A stretch of DNA of 64,000 nt from Pontederia crassipes (Eukaryota; Streptophyta; Magnoliopsida; Commelinales; Pontederiaceae). The position numbers and the translations under genes were made by a program. Below, in pieces: positions 22,196 through 34,499 of this stretch. How positions within the stretch are numbered: the first letter of the stretch is position 1; each line of letters starts with the position of its first letter. Location of the stretch: the NCBI GenBank assembly GCA_030549335.1, contig CM060192.1:23254157-23318156 (forward strand). Reading direction: 5' to 3'. The notes beneath the pieces are model-generated. The model was not told where the DNA came from. It was given only the letters and a program-made list of their open reading frames with translations, and searched no databases.

Positions 22196-25100
22196 AACCC
22201 CGCTGCCATTATGTAATGCCTAATTAATTTGCTATGTCAATGTAATACTATGTTAATTATTGTAATGCGAAGTTAATAACTATAATGTTATGTTAATTAC
22301 TGTAATGTTATGTAGATGTATAGCATGCTATGTTAATTATGGTAGGAAATAAGGTAATTAATTCTTATGCTAAATAATATGATTCATATGGCATATGCTA
22401 GGAAATAAGGCAATTTCATAAAAAGAATCAAAATTGTGATTGGACTAAAATTGAAATCAAATACTGATAATTTTTATTTTTTCATAATTCTAGTAACTCT
22501 TCTTGATCATGTTCTCATAAATTCTATTAAGGATGTACATCCAAATTCTTGGCAATAAAATGAGATTATGATAAAAAGAGACACCAAAAAATGACAAAAA
22601 AATATCATATTTGGTACCCAAAGTATACATTATGGTCGATTATGAATACGAAAATCGAGTACTTGAAATATGCGATTTTGACAAAATCACATATTTCAAG
22701 TACAAATATTTATTAACATATGGCTTAATGTTGTCTATTACAGAAATGACAAAGCCAGATCATAATTGGATTTGTCGTTGGAAGGATAAACATGGCATTA
22801 TAACAGAATAATATAAGGATGGTGTTGATGAATTTATTAAGGTGGTATGCCAAAATGAAGGTGTAGCCTCTTCATATGGTGAGATCTTATGTCTATGTCG
22901 AAAATGCAAATGTTATCAGTGGAAAGTAAGATATGATGTGCAGAAGAATTTATATTATAACGATTTTTTACTCACATACACAAATTGATTCTTTCACGAC
23001 GAAGAATGATGGGCTAAAGAGACAACTAATGTAGACACAATGTGAGTGAGTCGAGAATCTGTACAGGGACATGATACGAGATGTAATAGAAAATGTTGGT
23101 GAAACCTTGATTGAAGAAGACCCTAATCTTTCGGCTTCTAAATTTTATAATCTTCTCGAAGAAGTAGACGAACCTTTATGGGATGGATGCGTGAAGCAAA
23201 TTACACTTTCTGCAGTGGCACAACTAATGAACTTGAAATCAGAATTTAATATGAGCGAAAGTTATTTTGACCGGATGATTTCCATTATTAAGAGTATGCT
23301 TCCATCTTCAGAGAAATTAGTAGGAAATTTTTATAAATGCAAAAGATTGAGAGAGATTTAGGTTTAGAATAGAAGAAGATTGATGCATGTTGCAATCATT
23401 ATATGTCGTATTACAAGGAAAACAACTCACTTATGAGTTGTTCTATTTGTGGCAAGTTTAGATACAAGCTGAGAAAGAATTCTCAAAGTTCATAAAAAAA
23501 TATGGCAAATATAGTATTCAGATACTTTCCCATAATTTCAAGACTGCAACGACTATTTCTTTCTGAGAAAACTGCATCATTTATGAGGGGCACAAAGAAG
23601 GGACACAGAGAAGGGGCACACGATGATCAAAATTTCATTACACATCCTTCAGATGCTGAGGCATTGAGATGATTTGATGCACTTCATCTAGTTTTTTCAG
23701 TAGAATCATACAATGTTAAATTAGGACTTTGCACCAATGGCTTCAACTCATTTGGCTCATCAAGTACTACTTATTCATGTTGGCCAATTTTTATGACACC
23801 TTATAATTTGCCTCCAAGCATGTGTATGATCTCAGGTCCTCGACCTCCTAGTAAAAGTTTAGATGTCTACCTAAGACTTTTGATTGATGAACTCAACAAG
23901 TTGTGGGAGGATTGCGTTGTTACTTATGACAAATCTAAGAAACAAAATTTCATTATGAGAGCCGCATTAATGTCGACCATAAGTGACTTTCCAGCATATG
24001 AAATGTTGAGTGGTTGGGCACAAAAGGTAAATTTGCTTGTCCCATGTGTGGAAAAAATAAAAAAATATTTTATTTGTAAAATTGTAGGAAAATTTGCTGG
24101 TTTGATTGTCATAGGATATTTTTTCCATTGGAGAATTCGATACATCATGATTGAAAATCATTTAAAAAGAATACAACCGAGCACACATTGCCTCCAAGTC
24201 ATTTAATGGGACAAGAATTTCTAGAGCAAGTAAACAAGTTTAATGAAGTCTCATTCGGGTTGAAGGTCGGTTCTTACAAGTAAATTGGGTTTGAAAGTGA
24301 ATATAATCGAGAGAAAAAAGTAATTTGGACATCATGCATGCGGAGAAGAATGTATTTGACAACATCTTCAACACTATTATGGATGTTAAAGGAGGAAGAA
24401 TAACAGATAGCATACATGCGCGCAAAGACATGAAAGTTATATGTAGATGACCAGAGCTAGATATCATTCATCTTCAAAATGGTAAATGCAAAAAGCCAAA
24501 AACTACTTATGTCTTGAGCAATGATCAAAGAAAGGTGGTTTTCAAATGGGTCAAGCAATTGAAATTCCCCGATGAATATGTATCAAATATATCTCGTTGT
24601 TTTAACTTGGAAAATGGGAAGATATATGGGATCAGGAGCTATGATTGTCATATTTTTATGCAAAGGTTGCTTCTAATTTCCTATGAAGAACTTTTTCCAA
24701 AAGCCATCTGGGAAGTTTTAATAGAGTTATCTATGTTCTTTAAAGAGCTTTGTACATCCATCATTCGGGAAGAAGACATCTCTCGGTTAGAGTTTTCTAT
24801 TGTGATTACCATGTGCAAGTCTGAGAAGATATTTTCATCTTCTTTCTTTGATGTGATGGAGCACTTGATTGTACATCTTCTATATGAAACAAAAGTTATA
24901 GGTCCGGTTCAGTATTGGTGGATGTATCCTTTCGAAAGATGCATGTTATATTTGAAAAAGAAGGCGAAGATTGAAGGCTCTATATGTGAAGCATATTTCA
25001 TCGAGGAGGTGTCAAACTTCACTTCAAAGTAGTTTGAGCCACACAGAATCATGACACACCCAAGTTCTAAGAAACGATGATGGTGGTGAAAGAGAAGTTA

Positions 25101-26860
25101 ACATAAATATTTTATCCATCTTCAAGTACCCATCCCGGCTTCTTAGTACAGAACGCAAAGTTGTCTTGAGTGACAAAAATCTCATCGCCGTTGAGAATTA
25201 TGTCCTTGCAAATTGTAGTGAGGTGACGCCGTATCTTGAGTGTGACAATTTATTTGAATATGTTATATAATTTAAAATTAACCATTGCTGTGGAATTTCA
25301 TTAATTGACAATTATGAATTCAGAAAATCTGAAGAATTACAACAAGAAATCAATCCGTTAGTTTCAGACGACGAATTATTGATACTATGAGGCGAATGGT
25401 TGAAATGTGAAGTGAGAATTCTTTCTGATTGTTCGTAATTATTACTATCATTTGTAACTTTTAATTAAGTTTTAGTTAATTTTCTTGTAGGTTATTAATG
25501 GCTCAATCACAGAATTAAAAATTTGAGATTTCGGTCATGGACCGAAGAAACAAGTTTTTAGCTATTGTGGCGTCATAGTTAATGGATATAGATTCCATAC
25601 AAAAGAATATAGCCAACAACGTTCAACTATTAATAGCAACTTATATGTTCTGGGAATCATGTACGAAGACAACGACTTTGATTACTACGACGTTATAGAA
25701 GACATCATAGAATTGTATTATTTGGTAAAATCGAACAAAGTCATGGTGATAAAATATCGTTGGATTGATCAATAGTTTAAATTGATTACATTAACTCTCG
25801 ATCGAGACTTCAGTCATACGATCCATTCGTATTGGCGGAACAAGCATAACAAGTGTACTACACTTAGTATCCATCGAAAAGAACCAAGGATGAATGGTGG
25901 GTGTCATGCAAAGTGAGAAGTAAACTATTCTTAGCATAAATTATAGTAGATGATTATGAAACATCATCCATATACAACGATGTGCCTGTAGATGATTACT
26001 ATCAAGAAGATCGAATGATTGAGACTATTGATGTAGCCGATTGACAATTCTCCCGCAAGTATATGGAGTCAATATCGTAGTATATAAAATATCGTCCCAC
26101 AGGGAAGAGTTCAAGTATTAGAATTATATGATTTTAATTGATATCTAAATGGTCAGAAAGAGGTGAAATAATAATAAAATCTAAATAAAAATGAAATGCC
26201 GAAATGAGTGCAGAAAATGACAAGAAAGAACAGGAATTGATTATGAGAAATAAATGAGAATAAAAGTTCTCGGGTTTTGAATCCACCTAAGGTATTGATC
26301 ATAGGGAATTTAAAGATAATAAAATCATTAGTGTTCTACTCAATTTTCAAAAGTCATGCATCTCATTTTCAGGCAAACACAATTCTAATTAAAATAATAA
26401 ATGCCTACTTTCGTGGTCATTTAAATTATTTTAATTGCATTATAAGCCAAGATTCATAAGTAAAATGATTATCCTTATTTCTAAGAAACAATACATTTCA
26501 TGTCATTCATTTGAACTAATCTTGATGAAATACTTTCGTAATCAAGAAGATCTTCAGTCGCTTGACTAGGTGGCCAATCTAATATAAGCATTTCGTCAAG
26601 CACGTGAAAGACAAAGAACACATCAGATCCAATAAAAATATTCCCTAAAGATCATCCCTAGATTTCGTCAAACCCGAGAAAAAGAAGTTTAGCCACCCAT
26701 AGAGAAAGAAATCATCATTGAAACGTAAGAGTTCATGAAAAGAAAATGATATTCAATCTAAGAAAGTTACAGAAGTGTAGAGAAAAATAAACGATCATCC
26801 TAGCCGTCTTGATCTCCTCCAAAACAAGGTATATACCCCTATTTTCGTCTCCACAAATCC

Positions 26861-26868
26861 CTTTTATA
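26861..26868 (-). promoter_or_regulatory. Candidate TATA box of the Tat/Athila-type LTR
   Basis: TATAAAAG on the minus strand, about 515 bp into the LTR and directly downstream of the ATACGG array. Confidence 0.5.
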
Positions 26869-26922
26869 GTCCCCTCAAATTAGGGTTACAAGAAGGCCCA
26901 AAATACCCCAAATATTAGCCTA

Positions 26923-27208
26923 ATACGGCCAAAATAGGTCCAATACGGCTTAGGATGAAGCGTTACGGTCTGTTGGATCACGCCATATTGATGCTGGAGC
27001 GCGATACGGTCTAAAGGGCTTTAATACGGGCAAACTGGCTTAAATACGTCCTGCCCGTATTTTCTGGTGCGTGAACAATATGACCTGACTGGCTTTAATA
27101 CGGGCAAGATGGCAAAAATACGGCCAGCCCGTATTTTTCACTGCGAGCTCAATATGACCTGAAGGACTTTAATACTGGCTGGAAGACTTTCATACTGGCT
27201 GCCCGTAT
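26923..27208 (-). repeat. ATACGG motif array in the LTR U3
   Basis: Nine exact ATACGG/CCGTAT hexamers start at 26,923, 26,943, 27,004, 27,024, 27,055, 27,098, 27,118, 27,129 and 27,203. They are partly organised in ~80-bp units with TATGACCTGA and GGCTTTAATACGGGC. The cluster lies 55-350 bp upstream of the TATA box in transcription direction. Confidence 0.85.
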
Positions 27209-28897
27209 TGACTTTCTATATATGTGTTTTTGCCAAACTTTTGTTAGATTTTCACGGTTCCTGAAACAAATCAAACAATAATGTAGATTCCAAAATCTTT
27301 GATGATTAAAGATGAAATAATATAAAACACATCAAACTTGACGATAATTATATTAAAATAATTGAATAACTTCACGATTATCAACTCCCCCAAACCTATT
27401 ACTTTGCTTGTCCTCAAGCAACAATTAGGAACTTAGGGTCAACAAAAAAATCTTCAGATTTTCCTGACCACATTATAGATAACATTATATCTCCCTAGCC
27501 CTCAGACTTCTCTACTTGAACATTATTTACGCATTAAAGACTTGTTAAACTCTTGACTTGGAACCACTGAAACATGTGCTCTATGGACGTCAAAAAAAGA
27601 TCGTCCTGCAGACTGACCTTTCACATAACTACCTCTTAAGACCTTGCACTAACCCCCAACTTACATTAACACTCAAAGTTGATCTACACATGTAAAGGAC
27701 AATTACCTGTCCTTGGGTTCAACTAACCCTCTTTTCATTTAGTCCATATTTGTCACTTCTTTTCTTTTGTAATTTGGGGAACTGAAATTAAAAAAGAAGA
27801 CTTCCATTGGGCACGAGTCTCGCTTTTCTTCCAAGAATACTTGGCTTGGGTGCTAGCGGTGCCATAAGTGGCATACTCGTGTTTTCCTCAAGTGAGGGGA
27901 TAGAGGAGTAGTTATTTATAGAGAAGAGAAGTTGCCCACGATTTTTCTCACCCTTTCTTTTTTTTTTCATTGGGCGAGGCACTTGGGACCTTTATTAAAT
28001 AAAGAAAAAAAAACATTCCCCAACTTACTCGAGAAGAGAAGTACAATTATGAGATATGTATTAACTACATAACTTATTATATCTACAATGTAGCAGGTCA
28101 AAATTGAGCATCATATAAGTGGGTGCAAATGTAAGATCCCATACGAAGTTATGTGCAAGGTCACTACATGTCACTCGCTTTGGTTCCAAGTCAAAGTCAT
28201 TTATGTTTTCATGTTCTTCTTCAGGAATGTTCAAAATAAATCAATCATGCGGATTAGAGGATCAACATTGTCATGTATAATGTTTCCTAATTCATACTTG
28301 ATGACATGCACTATTCTTTGGCGATATGAGAAAATGCAAACAAATATATATATGATAAGATACATTAACTCATGCATATTCAAAACATGCCAACAACATG
28401 GATTAAAAGATAAGGAGCTCATACATGACAGCTGGTTTGACCCGACACATGCAAAATCAAATATTTAACGACACAACTAAACTCACTAATGACCAATACA
28501 CACTCATAACAATACATCGACTCATGCTAACATTAGCTAACCTCCTTTTCCCCCAAACTTGAAATAAACATTGTCCTCAATGTTTCTGACATGTCAAAAC
28601 ATAAAATTAGGATTGAGGTAAAGAAAGCTCACATGCCATGTGGTGGAGGTGGGAACACCGACCAATCACTATGCTCAATGTGTTAGTCATTAATCTTGTA
28701 AACCATGGTCTAATCTCCTCCTAGCATGTCGATATCCTACAATGAGCATACATGTGTTGATGAGCGGCTATTTATTCCAAAAGCACAATTCAAAGAACAA
28801 AATGATAAGAGAAAAATATTGGGTTGCCTCCCAAGGAGCGCCTCTATTTAACGTCGTTGGCCCGACGCATTGAAGGATCACCAATGAAGTTGAGAAT

Positions 28898-28994
28898 ATT
28901 CCGAAATCTTTGATGATTACAGATGAAATAATATAAAACACATCAAACTTGACGATAATTATATTAAAATAATTGAATAACTTCACGATTATCA
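28898..28994 (-). repeat. Remnant of the 5' LTR of the element in CACTA
   Basis: About 97 bp matching 27,287-27,383 almost exactly; the rest of this LTR (about 1.25 kb) is missing. Just inside its broken end, at 28,879-28,900, lies a near-copy of the host transposase sequence that flanks the element at 28,994-29,015. Confidence 0.85.
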
Positions 28995-29249
28995 CCGATG
29001 AAGTTGAGAATATTCAGTTAGTTGATGACGCTAAGCCAATGGAAGAGTTCAATTAAAATGACCTCTTAGAAGTAAACTTTGATAATTTCAATGACAATGA
29101 CTCGAATTAAGATTATAATGACGACGACGAAGATGATGAGAATGAATTAGAATACGAAATAACCGAATGAATCTCGTAGTTCTTCTAATGTCACAAGCTT
29201 GTTACTTTTTTCAGTTATATATGGTTACTAATAATAACACAAGCTTGTT

Positions 29250-31430
29250 ACTTTTTTTTAGTTATGGTTACTAGAGGTCGAGCTTCTGGGTTATCTCGCT
29301 CTTCTAGGCGTTCACTCTAGATGAGTTAGCCATCACGACCACCATGTGATATATTTATTGTCAGTTGCTTATTTATAGTTGCTTATAATAGTTACATTCA
29401 TTTTTCTAATAATGTCAATTGCTCTGTCGCCGACGGGTCACATAGCTGGTTGATCACATGGTAGGCAATCCATTGGTAGGTCGTCTCCACGTATCACTCC
29501 ATATACATGTCACATAGTACACGTATCACTCCATATACACGTATCACTCCATATACATGTCACATAGTAGGCGATACATTTTTTTAATTATTTTATTGTT
29601 ATGACAGTTGCTCCATCATTGACGGGGCACATAGCCGGGATATCTTGATCACACGACGACGATCGACATGTCACACCAAGTTATTTTTTGTATATTCCAT
29701 AAATTTAAATACATGCATGTATTTTATGTATTTTTTTATGATGATAGTTGCTACGCCACCATCGAGATTACCAGATGCTTCACCTCTTTTCAACGTTGGC
29801 GAGCAACATCTTACCCCAAGTGATATATTTATTATTATTAAAATTATATTTCTCATTTAATTACATTAATCATTTTTAGTAATGTCAATTGCTACGTCAC
29901 CGATAGCGTAAGCACTCGGCTTATCACATTCTGATGAGCGAACTACCACAAATCATGCAGCGATAGACATCACTTGAGTTGAGAACTTTACTATACATAT
30001 ATCAATTATCAGTAGTTCAATTTGGTATGACACTAATGATTTATTTTGTACTAGGTCTCGTCGATGATGTCGGACCTTCTCATCCTACCCCAGCTGCTGT
30101 AGTGGGTGATGATTCCTCTTCGATAGATGAAGAAGAATTACACGATAATGGGGTGATCATCATGAATAATATTTCTCGGTCGTAAGTTAAATAAGTTGTA
30201 GAAATTTTATTATAGTTTTACTTATCATTTAAAATTAATTCTTCTTTATAATTTGTAGGACCACTTTCATATGCGCTAGTACCGTGCGGGATGTTAGTGC
30301 TCTTATTCTTTTCCACTTGCCAGGAGGGGCAGGATCGTGAAAAGATGTCCCAATTTTTGTGTGGGATGACATCTTTCAGGCATTTATGGTACGATCTTCT
30401 TTTTGGGTTACATCATTTATTTTATATTATTCTTAAATTACTAAGTTTTATAGTATTATTTAGGAGGAAAGTTAGTTTCATCTGAATCTTAGTTTGGGGA
30501 TGATCCGGAGAGCTTTTGATGAGGTGGTTGTGAAACGCCTCCGAAATTGATTATATAAGGACGAATGAAAAATGACAAATAAAGTCAAAAGGCAAGAGTT
30601 AATTGATTTTCGAAGCTCGAGGCCCACATCCACACAGGCGAATTGATGCGATTTGACGAGCATCAACGACGCATGGTAATTTACATATAAATTCAAATAA
30701 TCAAACTTTTAACATATAATTATTTTATAAAATTTAAAACTTTATTGCAGGAGGAGAAACAAGGTGGTCCTGTAGACTTTCGTGTGGTCTATGAGGACGT
30801 ATAAGAGCCGGAAGACAAATGACTTGGTCACACCCATTGGTCGTAGGCTTCTGGTAAGTCTCATCACATGTTCACTTGGTGATGTTAGTGCAAACATTTT
30901 TTTTAAATGTGCAATGTTTAAATTTTTTAGGATGACTATAATGCGAAGATGGTTGAAAAGTACGGAGATGATATGAGTACTCAACCACCAGGTAACATTT
31001 CTCGAAAGCGATTCACATTTGTAATTTATGTGTTTTTTATGTTATATAATTTATATAATCTATAATGTTTATATGATTGTATAATTTTTCTATTCCGTAG
31101 AGGACCCTACTGTTTGGGAGGATGTGGCCAACACGACACGAGGAGGATACTTGCGTGGCCTAGGCGCAGCCGCTCAAGTACCTAGGAGGACTGGAGGATA
31201 TGCAGACGGCCCATCTACTCTGAGCACATCCGTTGCACCTGATGTGACGCAACTATCGCAGCAGCTATCACAAAAAATATCGCACCAGATATCACAGCAG
31301 GTGTCACAACAGCTATCGCAGTATTTTGCTCCTTTATTGCAGACAATTCTGGGATTGATCCCGCTGTAGAATCAATCCCGCGAGGCCAAGGACCGAGCAC
31401 GTCGGAATCGAATGTCCGGAATGACATCAA
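29250..31430 (+). pseudogene. Second CACTA gene (Ptta/En-Spm, Transposase_24-like)
   Basis: Exon-like pieces separated by AT-rich introns. The first is a Ser/Arg-rich start, TRGRASGLSRSSRRS (29,262). Several ATPPSRLPDAS-like blocks follow, then a Pro/Asp/Glu-rich piece ending SSSIDEEELHDNG (30,120-30,160). A piece with RSSRPTSTQAN, LTSINDAW (30,620-30,675) and RTYKSRKTNDLVTPIGRRLL (30,791-30,850) resembles the part of the family that reads HTGG..RTH..K.DG in relatives. The end is DDYNAKMVEKYGDDM, EDPTVWEDVA and a Gln/Ser-rich repeat SQQLSQKISHQISQQVSQQL. I place it by position and by this C-terminal pattern. Stops prevent a full product. Confidence 0.65.
29415..29925 (+). repeat. Repeated exon-like blocks in the second CACTA gene
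   Basis: Four blocks beginning GTCAATTGCT, GACAGTTGCT, GATAGTTGCT and GTCAATTGCT (about 29,416, 29,600, 29,744, 29,881) share a downstream CACCGA-like and TTATCAC-like layout. A smaller tandem repeat, ACGTATCACTCCATATACA, lies at 29,490-29,565. Confidence 0.6.
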
Positions 31431-31654
31431 CTCTCAAGCTTAGGATAGAAACTTTTGCAACTATACATTTATTACTTATACACTTGTCACTAGATATATG
31501 TATAGTAGTTATGCTTTTGTTAGTTCACTTTATTACTTTTCATATTCTTATATTCGACATGGTGCCTGTGATGAATGATGAATGCATTTTTATGCATTAT
31601 ATAATTATATGATGTGGTAAGAGGAGAAAATATGGCTATAATGGGGCAAAAATA

Positions 31655-32123
31655 TATGACATTAGCGCCTCCGTAGCGTCACAATAGCATCACATGCATA
31701 GTCTACATTAAATATATCATCCTTCATGTCACATTAGCATTGCCCTATTGCGCGTCATCTTAGCGTCGCCTTGGTGACCCCAATGACATGATGTTGGCCT
31801 CACAATAGCACCGAAATAGCATTAACTAATGCCTTCCTTGAGCACCGGAATAGCGTCTCCTGTTTCTGTGCCACTTTCGCGTCACGTTAGCGACGCCATA
31901 ATCAACTGCTAGCAATGAGACATTATGCATCATCTTAACATTGAGATAGCGTTTACTATTGATGCTAGTAGCATCTCCCTCTTCTTTGGCTCTATTGTGA
32001 TGCTATTAGCCACCGATTTCAGGCGTCTCATATTTTTGGCGCTAAGTAGACGTGAAAGAGACGCAGTAGAGCCACAATAGCGTCTCTATATTTGGGTCGC
32101 TATTCGCTAGTTTTCTTGTAGTG
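31655..32123 (+). repeat. Right subterminal CACTA motif array (inner end)
   Basis: Dense GCGTC and TAGCGTC motifs ending in the inverted CACTA terminus TTTTCTTGTAGTG at 32,123. Confidence 0.8.
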
Positions 32124-33955
32124 GTGCTATTTGGACTCTCGAGGAATGACTTGGAGCATCGCGATTCCCGCGCTAAAGCAGCACTGGTATCGTCGATGCT
32201 ATAGAGACGCCATTGAGACACTACATGTAGGCACTGTTTTGATGCTAATATGGTGCTAAGACATCACCGGTGATGCTAGTTAGGCGCCAACGTGACACTA
32301 TTGTGCGACGCTATTTAGATGCCAATGTGACATTAAATGTTGCGACGTCAATTTGACGCTAAAGTTACTCTAACTATGAGATATTCATCAAGGGAAATAG
32401 AATTTACATATCATGGAGATTTCACATCAAATTCCAACAAATAAGATTAAGTCGTATTGTCAAAGATTACTCATCAAATTCCTACAAATCACATTAAGCC
32501 ATATTAATTAAGAATTAATTTGGACTCAAATGTTGATGAAATTACACATTATACATTTGACAGACATTACACATCAAATTACATATTACACATTCGATCA
32601 CGTTAAACACATTACATAGTTGAGGAAGTGTTAGAGGCACTCCTTCCGGAGGCGGGTCACAACAGCGTCGGGCGAGCCACTAAATGGGATCAAGGACTGT
32701 CGCCCTACTGCCGAATTGGAGTTATGGGGAGGCAGGGTGAAGACATGATGCACCGCAAGGATGCCATCAGCCGGAGCTTGATCCATAGGGTTTCTCTCTC
32801 AGGTTGTCGGAAGGCCACGATGGAGGAAGACAACGGACACTGGCAACGACGAACAGTGGCGGCAGTGGCGGTGGCGGTTCTGATAGAGAAGATGGAGGTC
32901 GATGAAGAGCGAAGCCACAATGAGGAGGAGAAGACGAAGTGGGCACAAAAGATGGCGAACGCGCGGGGGAGCATCGATTAAAAGAAAATGGATGGTTAGG
33001 ATTCATTTTTCGATGGGCACATGGATTGCCAATTAGTGACGCACTTTATTGCGATGCTAATCTTTTATAAAGTACACCGCATACCGCCACGCATTAGCGC
33101 CTCCAATGTCACGACGCTAAAGTAGAGCAATGCGTCACTTTAGCGTCACAATATTTAGATGCTAAATTAGCATCCCAAACAGGCGACTCTATTATGACGC
33201 TATTAAGAATGGAGTCTCAAATAGGCAATGTGAAGTGGAGTCTATTATGACTCTATTATCACGCTAAATTAATAATCTTCGCATTGCCAAAATAATTCTC
33301 TAGAAAAGTAATTTTAATATTTTTAAGGCGCACGAAGCAAAATAGACCACACTTATTAAGTTTGGATACAAAAATTCTAACAAAATTAGTATTTCTTGAA
33401 AAAATTTCAAAACTCTATGTCGACTAAATGGGACCATTTCGAGCACTCCCGAAAGGTCTGATTTTTGAAAACACACATTTTTAGATTTCTTGGGGGGAGT
33501 TTTGATGAATTGTTAGAATTACAAAAATGGGTATTTTGATACCGTGTCTTATTTTAGCGTCGCGTCCATGGTGACGCTAATATAGCATCGCATGCTTGCG
33601 ATGCCAATGCAGTGCAAGAAGCCAACGCTAATATCAGTTCTTACATTAGCGTCATGTCGCTTTTGACGCTAACTTAGCATCGCACCCTTGTGATGCCAAT
33701 ATACCGCTACCATCTGTTGCGTGTTTATTAGTTTCACGCGTTATAATAGTGCCAAAATAGCATCGCTTCGGCACCTCATTTAGCGTTGACATTTTGTGAC
33801 GCTAATGCGATGCTAATGAATGCTATATAGAGGTGCTTAACGTCTCTTCTTGTCGACTCAACGACGGTGCTATTGAGATGCTATTAACATCAATTTAGCA
33901 TCGTGTGGTATGATGACACTAATTTGCGTCGCTATTCGGCAGTTTTCTTATAATG
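32124..33955 (+). repeat. Outer right CACTA arm
   Basis: GACGC motif arrays at 32,124-32,365, 33,020-33,260 and 33,540-33,955 enclose a non-array segment. That segment has a GC-richer patch at 32,625-33,000 open on both strands, with no recognised product. The arm ends with the outer terminal repeat GTTTTCTTATAATG. Confidence 0.7.
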
Positions 33956-33958
33956 ATA

Positions 33959-34263
33959 TCCCAATTGCAAAGTATTTATATAATTTCCTACAATTGTCTG
34001 TACCTACCACACCTGATAGTAATAGCTGGTTTTGATGGAAAACACTTTGATAGATACCAGTCCCAGAAAAGATACATGTTTTTCTTTGGAAATTCTCTCA
34101 TAATTGTTTGCTTACTAGGGATGGACTCCAAAAATTTGATTCATCTACTGTCTACTCTGTGCTTAGTGCATAGAGACCACCTCTCATTTTTTTCTTCTCA
34201 TGCCCTATTAGTCTTCAGCTATGGTCTTTGGCTTCCATAAATTTCTCACATTTTAGTTCCTGG
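33959..34263 (+). pseudogene. LINE fragment, part 2 of 3 (zinc-binding RT tail)
   Basis: Reads IPVPEKIHVFLWKFSHNCLL then TRDGLQKFDSSTVY, continuing to PISLQLWSLASINFSHF. This is the zf-RVT pattern that follows reverse transcriptase in plant LINEs (PKI..FLW....LPTRD.L). It joins part 1 on the left and is cut by the SIRE element at CCTGG on the right. Stops are present. Confidence 0.72.
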
Positions 34264-34499
34264 TGTTGGGTCAAAGTTTTAATGACATATAAAATTATAT
34301 TTTGATGAAACAAACCTCGAAAGTTTAAAGTTGAAATGCTAAAAAAATTTAAAGAAAAATGGATAACTTTATGCACTATGCTTTGATTAAATAATCATCA
34401 TTGATCCATCAAAGTTGTAGAGAATTCTGTTAGCTTTTCATAGACTTCAAGATCATCTAATTTGGATAACTGTGCAGAAAGTTATGATCAAAATAGTGC

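Larger units (their letters stand above)
26042..27383 (-). repeat. 3' LTR (minus strand) of the element in CACTA
   Basis: 1,342 bp, TG...CA ends. It carries an ATACGG motif cluster and a TATA box, and near its far end the sequence CCCTGTGGGACGATATTTTA (minus), a conserved feature near the 3' end of such LTRs. Confidence 0.78.
26042..28994 (-). mobile_element. Internally deleted Ty3/gypsy element, Tat/Athila type, in the CACTA transposase gene
   Basis: The element starts TGACAATTCTCCCGC and ends CACGATTATCA, and is flanked by a perfect CCGAT duplication (26,037-26,041 and 28,995-28,999). On the minus strand a purine tract, GGTTTGGGGGAGT, precedes the LTR that begins TGATAATCGTGAAG at 27,383, so the element points left. 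The internal sequence holds GGCGCTCCTTGGGAGGCAAC (minus, near 28,830) and a GAGGACAAGCAAAG stretch (minus, near 27,410), both typical of the 3' non-coding part of Tat/Athila-type elements. No gag or pol remains. Confidence 0.8.
22741..29170 (+). pseudogene. TNP2-like CACTA transposase, split by an LTR element at 26,042-28,994
   Basis: Domains in order: a Transpos_assoc-type N-terminus (22,741-22,990; HNWICRWKDKHGIITE then EILCLCRKCKCY); the TNP2 core, Transposase_21 (about 23,640-24,250; WPIFMTPYNLPPSMCM, SKSLDVYLRLLIDELNKLWE, IMRAALMSTISDFPAYEM); DUF4218 (about 24,350-25,060; RCFNLENGKIYGIRSYDCHI, GPVQYWWMYPFERCM); DUF4216 (about 25,560-25,960; KDEWWVSCKVRSKLF). An Asp/Glu-rich tail at 28,995-29,170 completes it. 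The domain set and order match plant CACTA transposases. Stops and frameshifts occur throughout (for example 22,809-22,811 and around 23,670), and the LTR element separates the tail from the rest. Confidence 0.88.
19852..32123 (+). mobile_element. Probable second, inner CACTA element carrying the transposase genes
   Basis: A second pair of CACTA ends lies inside the first. The left is CAACTACAAGAAAACTGCC at 19,852. The right ends in GCTAGTTTTCTTGTAGTG at 32,123, a perfect CACTACAAGAAAACTAGC inward. Left flank GTG (19,848-19,850) and right flank GTG (32,124-32,126) may be its 3-bp duplication, though two extra bases then separate GTG from the left end. Both transposase genes fall between these ends. 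The outer element would then be a ~2 kb non-autonomous CACTA that received an autonomous one. Confidence 0.5.
19650..33955 (+). mobile_element. CACTA (En/Spm) DNA transposon, outer boundaries
   Basis: The left end reads TACTACAAGAAATTCGACGA and the right end, read inward on the minus strand, CATTATAAGAAAACTGCCGA. Both derive from CACTACAAGAAAA and continue into TAGCGAC. They are flanked by the 3-bp duplication ATA (19,647-19,649 and 33,956-33,958), as expected for CACTA elements. Inside are subterminal arrays of AGCGTC/GACGCT motifs, a TNP2-like transposase gene and a second, Ptta/En-Spm-type gene. The host sequence on both sides is one LINE reading frame, which confirms the boundaries. Confidence 0.88.

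Noticed and set aside
21533..22227. Several long Pro/Ser-rich and Gly/Arg-rich frames on both strands
   Set aside because: Open because of extreme C/T bias; simultaneous frames on both strands argue against a protein.
32628..33006. 117-codon plus and overlapping minus frames in the outer CACTA arm
   Set aside because: Composition-driven, overlapping on both strands, no recognised domain.
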